A stretch of DNA of 33,870 nt from Williamsia sp. (GCF_016462415.1 NZ_JAEMTF010000048.1:1-33870); one strand, 5' to 3'. Shown: positions 15,509 to 24,318, counted from the stretch's first letter. Notes: generated from the sequence alone by a model not told the origin. Made by a program: numbers and translations.

Positions 15509-16339
15509 GTGGCGAATGAGTCCGTGTCCGGGAAATCGATCCTCGTCACCGGTGGTGGCAGCGGTATAGGCCTCGGCATCGCCGCCGCCCTCGTCGCCGA
15601 CGGCGCGACGGTGACGATCGCCGGCCGCAGTCAGGAACGCCTCGACACCGCGGCCGCCGGGCTCTCCGGCGCCGGCGCGGTGCACACCGTGTCCACCGAC
15701 ATCACCGATGAGGACCAGGTCGCCGCCGCGGTCGCGGCCGCGGCCGCCCACACCGGCCGTCTCGACGGCGTCGTGGCGTGCGCGGGCGGCAGCGAGACCA
15801 TCGGGCCGGTGACCCAGATCGACAGCGCCGCATGGCGCAACACCGTCGACCTGAACATCAACGGCACGATGTACACCCTCAAACACGCTGCGCGCGAACT
15901 CGTCCGCGGCGGTGGGGGATCGTTCGTCGCGATCTCGTCGATCGCCGCGTCCAACACGCACCGCTGGTTCGGCGCCTACGGTGTGACCAAATCCGGTGTC
16001 GACCACCTGGTCCGGCTCGGCGCGGACGAACTCGGCGCCAGCAACGTGCGCGTCAACGGGATCCGGCCCGGCCTGACCAGGACCGAGCTGGTGCAGATCG
16101 TGCTCGACTCACCGGAACTGAGCGGGGACTACCGCGAGGCCACACCGCTGCCGCGGGTCGGCGAGGTCGCCGACATCGCCGCCCTGGCCGTGTTCCTGCT
16201 CGGGGACTCCTCGAGCTGGATCACCGGGCAGATCATCAACGTCGACGGTGGCCAGATGCTGCGCCGCGGACCGGACTACAGCTCGATGCTCGAGGGTGTC
16301 TTCGGCGCCGACGGTCTGCGGGGTGTCGTGGAGGCATGA
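15509..16339 (+). CDS. Short-chain dehydrogenase/reductase, probable steroid/lipid catabolism
   Basis: A 276-residue classical SDR. TGGGSGIG (14-21) binds the cofactor, AGRSQ after strand 2 suggests NADP, and CAGG replaces NNAG. The triad is intact: Ser144 in ISSIAAS and Tyr157-x3-Lys161 in AYGVTK. The C-terminus (ITGQIINVDGGQMLRRGPDY) is the usual substrate/tetramer end. GTG 15509 has GGGAG 5 nt upstream; ATG 15497 lacks a ribosome site and lies close to the operator, so I prefer 15509, though 15497 is possible. The upstream KstR-type box and the 4-nt overlap with an acetoacetate-decarboxylase-like gene suggest a catabolic pair for a steroid or related lipid. The substrate is unknown. Confidence 0.88.
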   Translation: MANESVSGKSILVTGGGSGIGLGIAAALVADGATVTIAGRSQERLDTAAAGLSGAGAVHTVSTDITDEDQVAAAVAAAAAHTGRLDGVVACAGGSETIGPVTQIDSAAWRNTVDLNINGTMYTLKHAARELVRGGGGSFVAISSIAASNTHRWFGAYGVTKSGVDHLVRLGADELGASNVRVNGIRPGLTRTELVQIVLDSPELSGDYREATPLPRVGEVADIAALAVFLLGDSSSWITGQIINVDGGQMLRRGPDYSSMLEGVFGADGLRGVVEA

Positions 16340-17067
16340 GTACCAGCACGCACCAGATCCTGGGTCGGGACGTGTCCATGCCGGTACAGATCCGGGCCGC
16401 CACCGCCTTCACGTCGATGGTGTCGGTCTCGGCCGACGCCGCGCAGCGACTCATCGACCACACCGGGCTGCAGGTGCTGCGCTGGCGACCGGGCCGAGCG
16501 GTCTGCGTCCTGGTCTTCGTCGACTACGTCGACGGCGATCTGGGACCCTACAACGAGTTCGGCGTGTGCTTCCTGGTACGCGAACACGGCCGCCGCGGCG
16601 GCGGTGTGCTCGCCGATCTGAGGTCGCTGGTCGGTGGCCGGGGATGCGCCTACATCCATCGCCTGCCCGTCGACGGTGATTTCACCCTGGCGGCCGGCCG
16701 TGAGATCTGGGGATTCCCGAAGACGTTGGCCGAGTTCGACGTCGACCACGAGGCGGCGGTCAAACGTGGTTCGCTGCGTGCCGACGGCGCGTTGATCGCG
16801 TCGTTGGAGGTGTCACCGGGGGTGTCGGTGCCCGACTCACCGTCGGCGACCACCCTGACCGCCTACTCCCATCTCGACGGGGTCACCCGCGTCACGCCGT
16901 GGTCCATGCGCGCCGCGCAGACGCGGACCCGTCCGGGCGGGGCGTCGCTCACCCTGGGGGAGCACCCCTTCGCCGACGAGCTGCGCGGACTCGACCTCGG
17001 GCGCACTCTGATGAGCTCGTCGGTGGGTGGGTTCACCATGACGTTCGGCGACGCCGAGACCGTCTGA
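16336..17067 (+). CDS. Acetoacetate decarboxylase family protein
   Basis: A 243-residue protein of the ADC superfamily. YNEFGVCFLV (72-81) and AAGREIWGFPKTLAEF (119-134) are the family core. Lys129 is at the place of the Schiff-base lysine. The neighbouring residue, a second lysine in classical acetoacetate decarboxylase that lowers the catalytic pKa, is Thr130 here. This is typical of the divergent ADC-like groups, some of which act as hydratases, aldolases or decarboxylases of other keto acids. It starts at ATG 16336, overlapping the SDR stop (ATGA), so both depend on the same KstR-type promoter. A step on a beta-keto acid from sterol or lipid breakdown is an inference. Confidence 0.88.
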   Translation: MSTSTHQILGRDVSMPVQIRAATAFTSMVSVSADAAQRLIDHTGLQVLRWRPGRAVCVLVFVDYVDGDLGPYNEFGVCFLVREHGRRGGGVLADLRSLVGGRGCAYIHRLPVDGDFTLAAGREIWGFPKTLAEFDVDHEAAVKRGSLRADGALIASLEVSPGVSVPDSPSATTLTAYSHLDGVTRVTPWSMRAAQTRTRPGGASLTLGEHPFADELRGLDLGRTLMSSSVGGFTMTFGDAETV

Positions 17068-17091
17068 GATCGTCGGGACCGGCCGATCTGG

Positions 17092-17097
17092 GATGAT
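17092..17097 (+). promoter_or_regulatory. -10 element of leaderless DivIVA-domain gene
   Basis: GATGAT ends 7 nt before GTG 17105. This favours the GTG over the in-frame ATG at 17093, which lies inside the hexamer. Confidence 0.45.
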
Positions 17098-17104
17098 CGG
17101 GGGC

Positions 17105-17446
17105 GTGCAGACCCTGTTGCTCTATCTTCTCGTCATGGCGCTGGTGGTCGCCGTCGTCTTCGCCGTGGTCTGGTTCGCCTTCGGCCGCGGCGAGGACCTC
17201 CCCCCGCTCGAGCGTGACGCGACGCTGACACGCCTGCCGCGAGCGGGGATCTCGGGCGACGACGTCCGCAGACTGCGTTTCGCACTGGTGCTCCGGGGTT
17301 ACAAGCAGTCCGAGGTCGACTGGGCCCTGGAGAAGTTGGCCAGGGAGGTCGATGAGCTGCGCACCGTCATCGTCGACCTGCAGGGCCGCGACGCCAACGA
17401 CTTTTCGCGGCGCGAACCGGATGCGGCGCAGGTCGACGAGACGTGA
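17105..17446 (+). CDS. DivIVA domain-containing membrane protein (Rv1209-like)
   Basis: A 113-residue protein with one N-terminal transmembrane helix (about residues 3-25, LLLYLLVMALVVAVV...) followed by a short cytoplasmic DivIVA-type segment. ISGDDVRRLRFALVLRGYKQ, then EVDWALEKLAREVDELRT (near residues 78-95), is the membrane-curvature-binding and early coiled-coil pattern of DivIVA/Wag31 proteins. It corresponds to M. tuberculosis Rv1209, immediately downstream of gpgS there. A role at the pole or septum is likely by family but untested for this short form. The GTG 17105 start is set by the leaderless promoter; ATG 17093 would add four residues (MIGG). Confidence 0.85.
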   Translation: MQTLLLYLLVMALVVAVVFAVVWFAFGRGEDLPPLERDATLTRLPRAGISGDDVRRLRFALVLRGYKQSEVDWALEKLAREVDELRTVIVDLQGRDANDFSRREPDAAQVDET

Positions 17447-17516
17447 GCCGTATCATTGACAGGGTTGACCCGCGGTGAGTGCGATGCGTCGGGTCCGACA
17501 GACCAGTTCAACCGCA

Positions 17517-17522
17517 TAGAAT
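17517..17522 (+). promoter_or_regulatory. -10 element for DUF3117 gene
   Basis: TAGAAT is a near-consensus -10. It would give a leader of about 40 nt containing the AAGGGAG ribosome site used by the DUF3117 gene. Confidence 0.4.
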
Positions 17523-17569
17523 CAGATTCCGTGCCGATATCGGCGAGGATCGACAAGGGAGCATGTGAC

Positions 17570-17740
17570 ATGGCGGCGATGAAGCCAAGGACCGGCGACG
17601 GTCCCCTTGAAGCAGCCAAGGAAGGGCGAGGAATCGTCGTACGGATACCCATCGAGGGTGGTGGCAGGCTCGTTGTCGAACTCACTCCGGACGAGGCCGC
17701 TGCGCTCGGCGAAGAACTGCGTGGCGTCGTCGCGGGCTGA
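17570..17740 (+). CDS. DUF3117 domain-containing protein (Rv1211-like)
   Basis: A 56-residue basic/acidic mixed protein, full length for the family. MAAMKPRTGDGPLEAAKEG is followed by GGGRLVVELTPDEAAALGEEL, which matches DUF3117 over its length. An open frame extends upstream to 17456, but family length and AAGGGAG (17555-17561) 8 nt before ATG 17570 fix the start. It is near-universal in actinobacteria and of unknown function; it may bind a partner through its C-terminal helix. In M. tuberculosis the DNA-3-methyladenine glycosylase gene tagA separates it from Rv1209; here only a 123-bp spacer is found, so tagA is absent from this site. Confidence 0.9.
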   Translation: MAAMKPRTGDGPLEAAKEGRGIVVRIPIEGGGRLVVELTPDEAAALGEELRGVVAG

Positions 17741-17774
17741 CCGGCCCGCCGCGGCTCGTCGGTGAGACGCCGAC

Positions 17775-18608
17775 ATGCTGTCGGCGATCATCGATCTCCT
17801 CGATTGTCCGGTGTGCCAGGGCGACCTGGACATCGATGAGTCCACGGTCATCTGCGATCGTGGGCACACCTTCGACATCGCCCGCCAGGGGTACGTGTCC
17901 TTGCTGTCCGGTTCCGCCGGGAAGCTGCACTCCGATTCCGTCGAGATGGTCTCGGCGCGTGAGCGCGTGCTCGGCTCCGGTCGATACGACCCCATCAGCG
18001 ACGCCGTCGCCGAGCTGACCGACGGCCCGGCGATTCTCGACGTGGGCGCGGGCACCGGCCACTACCTGGCCCGGAGCCTCGCCGCGGTCGGGCCCGACGC
18101 GCGCGGTGTCGGACTGGACCTGTCCAAGGCGGGAGCGCGGGCGACCGCCCGTGTCCATCCCCGCATCGGCTCCATCATCGCCGATGCCTGGCAACGACTT
18201 CCGGTGCGTGACGGGAGCGTCGACACGGTGCTGTCGGTGTTCGCGCCGCGCAACGTCGCCGAGTTCGCCCGCGTGCTCATCCCCGGCGGTGCGCTGGTCG
18301 TGGTGACCCCCACACCGCGGCATCTCGCCGAGATCGTCGAGCCCATGGGCATGATCGGTGTCGATCCGGCCAAGCCCGAACGGATCGGCAACACCCTCGG
18401 CGCCGCGTTCACCCGTACCGAGCGGATCTCGGTGGAACACACCATGACTCTCGACCGTGCGCTCGTCGCCGACGTGGTGACGATGGGCCCGTCGGCGTAT
18501 CACCTGTCCGGCAACGAGATCAGCGATCGCGCCGCCGCGCTGGCCGACACCGTCGACGTCGTCTGCTCGGTGACGGTGTCGCGCTATGAGGCGCAGGCCG
18601 CCCGGTAG
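17775..18608 (+). CDS. RlmA-type rRNA guanine-N1 methyltransferase-like protein
   Basis: A 277-residue SAM-dependent methyltransferase with an N-terminal zinc finger (Cys11, Cys14, Cys27, His31 in CPVCQ and CDRGH). This CCCH arrangement is typical of the RlmA(I)/RlmA(II) (TlrB) family that methylates N1 of G745 or G748 in helix 35 of 23S rRNA. HTFDIARQGYVSLL follows directly, as in the family. The SAM motif is ILDVGAGTGHYL (about residue 86) with GLDLSKAGAR as the acidic end of strand 2. TlrB confers tylosin resistance in Streptomyces; whether this one methylates G748 or G745 cannot be read here. Its stop and the glgA stop are paired in the palindrome TAGCGCTA at 18606-18613. Confidence 0.88.
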   Translation: MLSAIIDLLDCPVCQGDLDIDESTVICDRGHTFDIARQGYVSLLSGSAGKLHSDSVEMVSARERVLGSGRYDPISDAVAELTDGPAILDVGAGTGHYLARSLAAVGPDARGVGLDLSKAGARATARVHPRIGSIIADAWQRLPVRDGSVDTVLSVFAPRNVAEFARVLIPGGALVVVTPTPRHLAEIVEPMGMIGVDPAKPERIGNTLGAAFTRTERISVEHTMTLDRALVADVVTMGPSAYHLSGNEISDRAAALADTVDVVCSVTVSRYEAQAAR

Positions 18609-18610
18609 CG

Positions 18611-19783
18611 CTAGCGGCCCGAGAGCGCCGCGTTGTAGACGGTGATGGTCTGTTCGGCGATCGACCCCCACGAGAACTCCGCGATCGCCCGTTCCCGCCC
18701 GGCCACGCCCATCTCCGACGCGCGGGCGGGGTCGGCGACGAGGGTGTTGACCGCAGAGGCGAGAGCGTTCTCGAATGCGGTCTCGTCGTCGACGTCGTAG
18801 TGCACGAGCAGTCCGGTGACCTGATCGCGCACCACCTCCGGGATCCCGCCGACGTCGGAGGCGACCACCGCGGTGCCGCACGCCATGGCCTCGAGGTTGA
18901 CGATCCCCAGCGGCTCGTAGATCGATGGACAGATGAAAACGACCGCGGCCGACAGGATCTCGCGGATCCGATCGGTGGGCAGCATCTCCTGGATCCAGTG
19001 CACGCCGTCGCGGGTGGCCGACAGCTCGTCGACCGCGGCGGCGATCTCCGCCCCGATCTCGGGGGTGTCGGGAGCGCCGGCGCACAGGACGAGCTGCAGA
19101 TCGGGGTCGAAGGCGTGGGCGGCCGCGACGAGGTGCCGCACGCCCTTCTGTCGGGTGATCCGACCGACGAACACCGCGATGGGGCGGTCGGGGTCGATGC
19201 CCAGGGCACTCAGCGTCGACTCCCCGGCGAACGGATCCGGTTCGGGGAACCAGATGTCGGTGTCGATGCCGTTGCGCACCACGTGGACCCGTTCCGGGTC
19301 GAGTCGGGGATAGGCGTCGCAGACGTCCACGCGCATCCCGGCGCTGACGGCGATCACCGCGTCGGCGTACTCGATCGCGTTGCGTTCGGCCCAACTCGAC
19401 ACCCGGTAGCCGCCACCGAGCTGCTCGGCCTTCCACGGGCGTCGTGGTTCGAGTGAGTGCGCGGTGAGGATGTGCGGCACGTCGTAGAGCTGTGCGGCGA
19501 GATGGCCGGCGAGCCCGGTGTACCAGGTGTGTGAGTGCACCACCTCGGCGTCGGCCACGCCCGCGACCATGCGCAGATCGGCCGACAGTGTCGTCAGTGC
19601 GGCGTTGGCGCCGGTCAGTCCGGGGTCGGCGGTGTAGACGTGCGCGGTGTCGCGCGGGGCACCCATGCAGTGCACGTCCACCTCGGCCAGCGACCGCAGG
19701 TGACGGACGAGCTCGGTGACGTGGACACCCGCGCCTCCGTAGACCTCGGGCGGATACTCGCGCGTCATCATCGCCACTCGCAT
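18611..19783 (-). CDS. glgA: Glycogen synthase/alpha-maltose-1-phosphate synthase
   Basis: A 390-residue GT4-family GT-B enzyme. MTREYPPEVYGGAGVHV is the N-terminal glycine loop that contacts the sugar nucleotide. VFVGRITRQKGVRHL (between the lobes) and FICPSIYEPLGIVNLEAMACGT, the EX7E-type motif, are clear. The actinobacterial enzyme of this type (Rv1212c, GlgM) joins ADP-glucose and glucose-1-phosphate to make alpha-maltose-1-phosphate for the GlgE route of alpha-glucan synthesis. It is divergent from glgC, which makes its ADP-glucose. ATG 19783 has TAGCGT 6 nt upstream, so it is probably leaderless. Confidence 0.92.
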   Translation of the reverse strand: MRVAMMTREYPPEVYGGAGVHVTELVRHLRSLAEVDVHCMGAPRDTAHVYTADPGLTGANAALTTLSADLRMVAGVADAEVVHSHTWYTGLAGHLAAQLYDVPHILTAHSLEPRRPWKAEQLGGGYRVSSWAERNAIEYADAVIAVSAGMRVDVCDAYPRLDPERVHVVRNGIDTDIWFPEPDPFAGESTLSALGIDPDRPIAVFVGRITRQKGVRHLVAAAHAFDPDLQLVLCAGAPDTPEIGAEIAAAVDELSATRDGVHWIQEMLPTDRIREILSAAVVFICPSIYEPLGIVNLEAMACGTAVVASDVGGIPEVVRDQVTGLLVHYDVDDETAFENALASAVNTLVADPARASEMGVAGRERAIAEFSWGSIAEQTITVYNAALSGR

Positions 19784-19789
19784 GCCCCG

Positions 19790-19795
19790 ACGCTA
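19790..19795 (-). promoter_or_regulatory. -10 element of leaderless glgA
   Basis: TAGCGT on the minus strand ends 6 nt before ATG 19783, the same hexamer and spacing as the LOG gene at 10341. Confidence 0.5.
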
Positions 19796-19891
19796 TCCCG
19801 GTGCGCGGGTTCCCGCCATCACAGGACCCCCGATGGCGTCGGCGAACACTCCGGATCGTCGCAGAACGTAGCCGCGAACCCCGATGGCGGA

Positions 19892-19897
19892 TAAGTT
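19892..19897 (+). promoter_or_regulatory. -10 element of leaderless glgC
   Basis: TAAGTT ends 7 nt before GTG 19905. The glgA and glgC -10 elements are about 95 bp apart in the 121-bp divergent gap. Confidence 0.5.
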
Positions 19898-19904
19898 GGG
19901 CGGT

Positions 19905-21122
19905 GTGAGATCACAGCCGCACGTGCTCGGGATCGTGCTCGCCGGCGGCGAGGGAAAGCGTTTGTATCCCTTGACCATGGACCGCGCGAAACCCGCCGTC
20001 CCGTTCGGTGGCGCCTATCGCCTCATCGACTTCGTCCTCAGCAACCTGGTCAACGCCGGGTATCAACGTCTGTGCGTGCTGACGCAGTACAAATCGCATT
20101 CGCTCGACCGGCACATCTCCCAGACGTGGCGGCTGTCGGGGTTCAACGGTGAATACATCACGCCCGTCCCGGCGCAGCAGCGCCTCGGACCCCGTTGGTA
20201 CACCGGCAGCGCGGACGCGATCTTCCAGTCCCTCAACCTGGTCTACGACGAGGAGCCGGACTACATCGTGGTCTTCGGCGCCGACCACGTTTACCGGATG
20301 GACCCGGAGCAGATGGTGCAGGCGCACATCGAGTCCGGAGCGGCGGCGACCGTGGCGGGCATCCGTGTCCCGCGCAGCGAGGCGTTCGCCTTCGGGTGCA
20401 TCGACGCCGACGAATCCGGTCGGATCACGCAGTTCCTCGAGAAGCCCAAGGACCCGCCCGGCACGCCGGACGATCCCGAGGCGACGTTCGCCTCGATGGG
20501 CAACTACGTGTTCACCACCTCGGCGCTGGTCGAGGCGATCCGGGCGGACGCCGACGACAGCGACTCCGACCACGACATGGGCGGCGACATCATCCCGGGG
20601 TTCGTCAACCGCGGCGAGGCCCACGTCTACGACTTCAAGGACAACGAGGTGCCCGGGGCCACCGAGCGCGACAAGGGCTACTGGCGTGACGTGGGGACGC
20701 TCGACGCGTTCTACGACGCACACATGGACCTGGTGTCGGTGCACCCGGTGTTCAACCTCTACAACCGTCGGTGGCCGATCCGCGGTGCCGCCGAGAACCT
20801 CGCGCCCGCCAAGTTCGTCCACGGTGGGCTGGCGCAGGAGTCGGTGGTCGGCGCGGGTTCCATCATCTCCGCGGCGACGGTGCGCAATTCCGTGCTCAGC
20901 TCGAACGTGATCATCGAGGACGGCGCCACGGTCGAGGGCAGTGTCCTGATGCCCGGCGTCCGCATCGGGCGAGGTGCGGTGGTGCGCAAGGCGATCCTGG
21001 ACAAGAACGTCGTCGTCGGTCCCGGTGAGATTCTCGGTGTCGAACTGGAACGCGACCGCGAGAAATACGCGGTCAGTGCGGGCGGCGTGGTCGCCGTCGG
21101 CAAGGGCGTCAGACTGGGCTGA
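19905..21122 (+). CDS. glgC: Glucose-1-phosphate adenylyltransferase (ADP-glucose pyrophosphorylase)
   Basis: A 405-residue nucleotidyltransferase. [21 protein letters not shown] (9-29) is the ATP-binding loop. [20 protein letters not shown] and [10 protein letters not shown] are catalytic-region motifs. [15 protein letters not shown] precedes a C-terminal left-handed beta-helix (about residues 295-400). It makes ADP-glucose for glycogen and for methylglucose polysaccharide precursors. Homologues start at the equivalent of [12 protein letters not shown], so GTG 19905, with its -10 at leaderless distance, is preferred to ATG 19884. Its 3' end overlaps the convergent Nudix gene by 14 nt. Confidence 0.94.
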   Translation: MRSQPHVLGIVLAGGEGKRLYPLTMDRAKPAVPFGGAYRLIDFVLSNLVNAGYQRLCVLTQYKSHSLDRHISQTWRLSGFNGEYITPVPAQQRLGPRWYTGSADAIFQSLNLVYDEEPDYIVVFGADHVYRMDPEQMVQAHIESGAAATVAGIRVPRSEAFAFGCIDADESGRITQFLEKPKDPPGTPDDPEATFASMGNYVFTTSALVEAIRADADDSDSDHDMGGDIIPGFVNRGEAHVYDFKDNEVPGATERDKGYWRDVGTLDAFYDAHMDLVSVHPVFNLYNRRWPIRGAAENLAPAKFVHGGLAQESVVGAGSIISAATVRNSVLSSNVIIEDGATVEGSVLMPGVRIGRGAVVRKAILDKNVVVGPGEILGVELERDREKYAVSAGGVVAVGKGVRLG

Positions 21123-21693
21123 CGCCCCCGAACGCGGTGCGTGCCGCGGCGACCAGATCGGCCATCTCGGCGCGATGGGTGTCGTCGGGCAGGTCCGCGA
21201 CCGGCCACCACCGCAGGTCGACCGACTCGTCGCTGCGCACGATGTCAGGCAGTCCACCGCCGTCGACCTCGGGCGCGATGCCGAGGAACCGGACGTCGAG
21301 GTGACGGGTCGGGATCCCGAGCGAGCAGGTGATCGGGTGCGTGTGGAGCGCGATCGGGTTCGCCGACAAGGACAGATCTCCGATGCCCGACTCCTCGCGC
21401 GCCTCGCGGGCCGCGGCGTCGCGCAGGGTGTCGTCGGACTCCTCGCAGTGTCCGCCCACCTGTATCCACGCACCGACCCGTGGGTGCAGCGTCAGCAGGG
21501 TGTGGGTACCGGTGTGGTCCAGGATCAGCGTCGATGCCGTGAGATGGCCGGGCGCGCAGCTGCGCAGGCACGCGTCGTCTCGCGCGGCGAGGAACGCGAG
21601 CACGGTGTGCCGCATCGAATCCTGGGATCGGTCGGTGACGTCCCAACCGGTCAGCATCCGCGTCGCCGACGCGTGCAGACTCTCGGTGCTCAC
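21109..21693 (-). CDS. Nudix hydrolase coupled to fbiB
   Basis: A 194-residue protein with one Nudix domain. [13 protein letters not shown], then REAREESGI (with a one-residue-longer spacer than the strict Nudix box), gives the metal-binding REUxEE helix. N-terminal helices ([11 protein letters not shown]) precede the domain. Nudix enzymes hydrolyse X-linked nucleoside diphosphates. The start is GTG 21693, whose first bases overlap the fbiB stop (GTGA), so it is translated with fbiB. The open frame up to 22089 is antisense-quality, Arg-rich translation of fbiB. Coupling to F420 genes makes a role in GTP/GDP or PEP-derived intermediate housekeeping possible, but unproven. Confidence 0.87.
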   Translation of the reverse strand: MSTESLHASATRMLTGWDVTDRSQDSMRHTVLAFLAARDDACLRSCAPGHLTASTLILDHTGTHTLLTLHPRVGAWIQVGGHCEESDDTLRDAAAREAREESGIGDLSLSANPIALHTHPITCSLGIPTRHLDVRFLGIAPEVDGGGLPDIVRSDESVDLRWWPVADLPDDTHRAEMADLVAAARTAFGGVSPV

Positions 21694-23090
21694 CTGATCT
21701 CGACCAGACCGTCGGTGGCGGCCGGCCCACGCAGGGTGGGCGCGTCGAGGGGATGACCGATGGCGATCGCGCCCAACGGCTCCCAGTCGGTCGGCACGTC
21801 GAGCTCGGTGGTGACGACGTCGCGGGCGAAGATCGTCGAGCCCACCCAGCAACTGCCGACCCCGCGCACCGACAACGCCACCAGCAGTCCCTGGACAGCG
21901 GCGCCGACCGCGACGGTGAACATGGTGTGCTCGGCCGTCGAGCGTGCCTCGTCGGGATAGTCGTGCGCGCCGTCCATCGTGAGCATCGGGACGACGAGTT
22001 CGGGTGCGTCGTAGAGCAACTGACCGCGGGCGACGCGACGGTCGACGGATTCGGTTGTCTTCCCGTCGGATTCGAGGTCGGCGCGCCAACGGTCGGCCAT
22101 CGCGTCGAGCAGGCGGCGGCGGCGGGCCGGGTCGCGGACCCAGACGAAGCGGACCGGATGGGTGTGGTGGGGGGCCGGGGCGGTGAGCGCCTCGGCGAAC
22201 GCGGCGTGCATCACGTCCTCGGCGACCGGGGTGTCGGTGAAGGAGCGGACCGATCGGCGGGTGAGCAGGGCCTGCGCACGACCGAGCTCGATGGCCTCAC
22301 CGGTCCCCAGCCAGAACAGATCGTCCTCGCCGGGACGCACGAGATCGCGCGCGCTCGAACCGTTGTCGCGCGGCCGTAGTCCGCGCACGATGGCGACCGG
22401 GGTCTCGCCGAGCTTGCCCTTCACCAGGTCGGCGGCGGCGGCGATCTCGTCGACGACGGCGATGTCGGTGACGAGCAACTCGTTGCCGTGCCGGTCGAGC
22501 GTCCCGTCGTAGGGGTGGGTGACGGCGATGCCCGCGGCACCGATGGCCGCGTCGATCTGCCCGTTGCGCCAGGCGCGACCCATGGTGTCGGTGACGACCA
22601 CGGCGACCTGCACGCCGAGCAGCTCGGCGATGGCGGTGCGCAGGCGGCGCGCGCTGGCGTCGGGATCGACCGGCAGCAGCGCGAGTTGGTCGGTGTCGAC
22701 GTTGGACCCGTCGACACCGGCGGCCGCCTGGACGATCCCGAGGGCGTTCTCGGTGATCAGCGTGCGGTTCTTGCGGGCGAGGACGCGGACCGACTCGTTC
22801 TCGACGAGAGTGCGACGCAACGCATCCCGCTCGTCGGGATCGCTCGGCGCCGTCACCATGCGTCCCTCGACCTTCGAGAAGATCTTGCTGGTCACGACGA
22901 GGATGTCGTCGGTGCGCAGATCGGGGGCCGCGCGCGCGATCTCGGCTGCGATGTCGTCGCCGGCGGAGAAGCGGGGGAGTCCCGGTACCGCGATGAGCGT
23001 TATCGCGCCGGTGGCCGCGTGGTCGGCAGTGGGAATGTCGGAAGGGACGTGCTCGGCCGGGCCGGGGTCGTTGATGCCTGTCTCGCTCAT
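21690..23090 (-). CDS. fbiB: FbiB, bifunctional F420:gamma-glutamyl ligase/dehydro-F420 reductase
   Basis: A 466-residue two-domain protein. The N-terminal CofE domain (about residues 30-275) has [36 protein letters not shown] and [16 protein letters not shown]. The C-terminal nitroreductase-like domain (about 285-455) has [12 protein letters not shown] and [27 protein letters not shown], which bind FMN. FbiB adds the poly-gamma-glutamate tail to F420-0 and, in mycobacteria, its C-terminal domain reduces dehydro-F420-0. ATG 23090 overlaps the fbiA stop. An N-terminal run of ~28 residues is not part of the fold. The operon order is fbiA-fbiB-Nudix. Confidence 0.94.
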   Translation of the reverse strand: MSETGINDPGPAEHVPSDIPTADHAATGAITLIAVPGLPRFSAGDDIAAEIARAAPDLRTDDILVVTSKIFSKVEGRMVTAPSDPDERDALRRTLVENESVRVLARKNRTLITENALGIVQAAAGVDGSNVDTDQLALLPVDPDASARRLRTAIAELLGVQVAVVVTDTMGRAWRNGQIDAAIGAAGIAVTHPYDGTLDRHGNELLVTDIAVVDEIAAAADLVKGKLGETPVAIVRGLRPRDNGSSARDLVRPGEDDLFWLGTGEAIELGRAQALLTRRSVRSFTDTPVAEDVMHAAFAEALTAPAPHHTHPVRFVWVRDPARRRRLLDAMADRWRADLESDGKTTESVDRRVARGQLLYDAPELVVPMLTMDGAHDYPDEARSTAEHTMFTVAVGAAVQGLLVALSVRGVGSCWVGSTIFARDVVTTELDVPTDWEPLGAIAIGHPLDAPTLRGPAATDGLVEIR

Positions 23091-24136
23091 GCCGGGGTCA
23101 CGGGGATGCCCACGAGATCACAGGCGTCGCGGACCATCTGGGCCGTCACGCTCGGCTCGGTCATCAACAGCGGGACGGCTCGGGTGGCGACGCCGGGGAT
23201 GTCGGCGGTGTCGCCGGGCGCGACGAGCCAACCGTCGAGGATGCCGTTGCCCGATCGTGCGCCGTAATGCGCACCGATGGCCTCGGCGGTGGTCTCGACG
23301 CCGATCACCGACAGGCACTCGTCGGCCATGCCGCGCAGGGGGGCTCCGCCGATGACGGGGGAGATGCCGACCACGGGTGCCGACGTCGTGCGCAGCGCGG
23401 CGCGGACGCCGGGGACGCTGATGATCGCGCCCACGCTGACGACGGGGTTGCTCGGGGCGAGCAGGACGATGTCGGCGTCGGCGATGGCCTCGAGCACGCC
23501 GGGTGCCGGCTTCGCGTCGTCGGAACCGACCTGCGCGAAACCGTGTGTCGGGATCTTCGCGCGGTAGCGCACCCACCACTCCTGGAAGTGGATCGCGACC
23601 TTGTCGTCTGGTGACGAGGAGTCGGCGCCCGCGCCGCGCACATCGCCGCTGCGGTTGACCACCACGTGGGTCTCGTGGCGGTCGTCGGTGGCCGGGATGA
23701 GGCGCACCCCGGGCTGCCACCGCTTGCACAGTGCCTCGGTGATGTCGGAGAGGCGGTAGCCCGCGTCGAGCATCTGCGTGCGGATGAGATGCGTTGCGAG
23801 GTCGCGGTCGCCGAGTCCGAACCAGTCCGGGTCGGCACCGTAGGCGGCCAGTTCCTCCTTCGCGTTCCACGTCTCGTCGCGTCGACCCCACCCGCGTTCG
23901 GTGTCGATACCGCCGCCGAGGGTGTACATGCAGGTGTCGAGGTCGGGACAGATCCGCACGCCGTGCATCCAGGCATCGTCACCGACGTTGACCACCGCGG
24001 TCACCGAGTTCGCCGAACCGCGCTCGCCCGCACCACCGTTGTCACCGGCCGGGAAGGGGGTCGGTCCGAGGAGATGGCGCACGCCGTCGAGGAATCGTGC
24101 GCCCCCGACGCCGCCGACGAGAACCGTTGTCTTCAC
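23087..24136 (-). CDS. fbiA: FbiA/CofD, 2-phospho-L-lactate (PEP) transferase
   Basis: A 349-residue CofD-family enzyme. [19 protein letters not shown] at the N-terminus, [24 protein letters not shown], and [19 protein letters not shown] are family hallmarks. FbiA joins FO to the phosphoenolpyruvyl-GMP intermediate to give dehydro-F420-0. Residues ~25-45 (rich in Gly and Ala) form a low-similarity loop that also varies in mycobacterial FbiA. It starts at GTG 24136 with TAGAGT 8 nt upstream, so it is likely leaderless. It shares the 317-bp region with whiB2, transcribed the other way. Confidence 0.94.
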   Translation of the reverse strand: MKTTVLVGGVGGARFLDGVRHLLGPTPFPAGDNGGAGERGSANSVTAVVNVGDDAWMHGVRICPDLDTCMYTLGGGIDTERGWGRRDETWNAKEELAAYGADPDWFGLGDRDLATHLIRTQMLDAGYRLSDITEALCKRWQPGVRLIPATDDRHETHVVVNRSGDVRGAGADSSSPDDKVAIHFQEWWVRYRAKIPTHGFAQVGSDDAKPAPGVLEAIADADIVLLAPSNPVVSVGAIISVPGVRAALRTTSAPVVGISPVIGGAPLRGMADECLSVIGVETTAEAIGAHYGARSGNGILDGWLVAPGDTADIPGVATRAVPLLMTEPSVTAQMVRDACDLVGIPVTPA

Positions 24137-24144
24137 GACGACCC

Positions 24145-24150
24145 ACTCTA
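24145..24150 (-). promoter_or_regulatory. -10 element of leaderless fbiA
   Basis: TAGAGT on the minus strand ends 8 nt before GTG 24136. Confidence 0.5.
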
Positions 24151-24288
24151 GTGCGGCACCGACCGAGGTGGCGGTCCGCGTGCGACGAGGGCGCCTCAGC
24201 GACCGGCCGGTGTGGTCCGCAACACACCTGTCGTGTCGAGACGCCGAATCGTCGGTGGAGGGTGGTATTGGGAATTTGGCTGTTCCGC

Positions 24289-24318
24289 TTGACCGCAGCG
24301 CTGCCCGCCGTGTCTAAT
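24289..24318 (+). promoter_or_regulatory. Probable sigma-A-type promoter of whiB2
   Basis: TTGACC (24289-24294), an 18-bp spacer and TCTAAT (24313-24318) make the best two-element promoter in the window. It would give a leader of about 130 nt ending in the AGGAGG ribosome site ahead of ATG 24454. Confidence 0.5.

Noticed and set aside
17456-17569. N-terminal extension of DUF3117 from 17456
   Set aside because: The family is about 55 residues, the extension has no similarity, and AAGGGAG serves the ATG at 17570.
18606-18613. TAGCGCTA palindrome as an operator or terminator
   Set aside because: It consists of the two convergent stop codons of the methyltransferase and glgA; too short for a terminator and with no promoter nearby.
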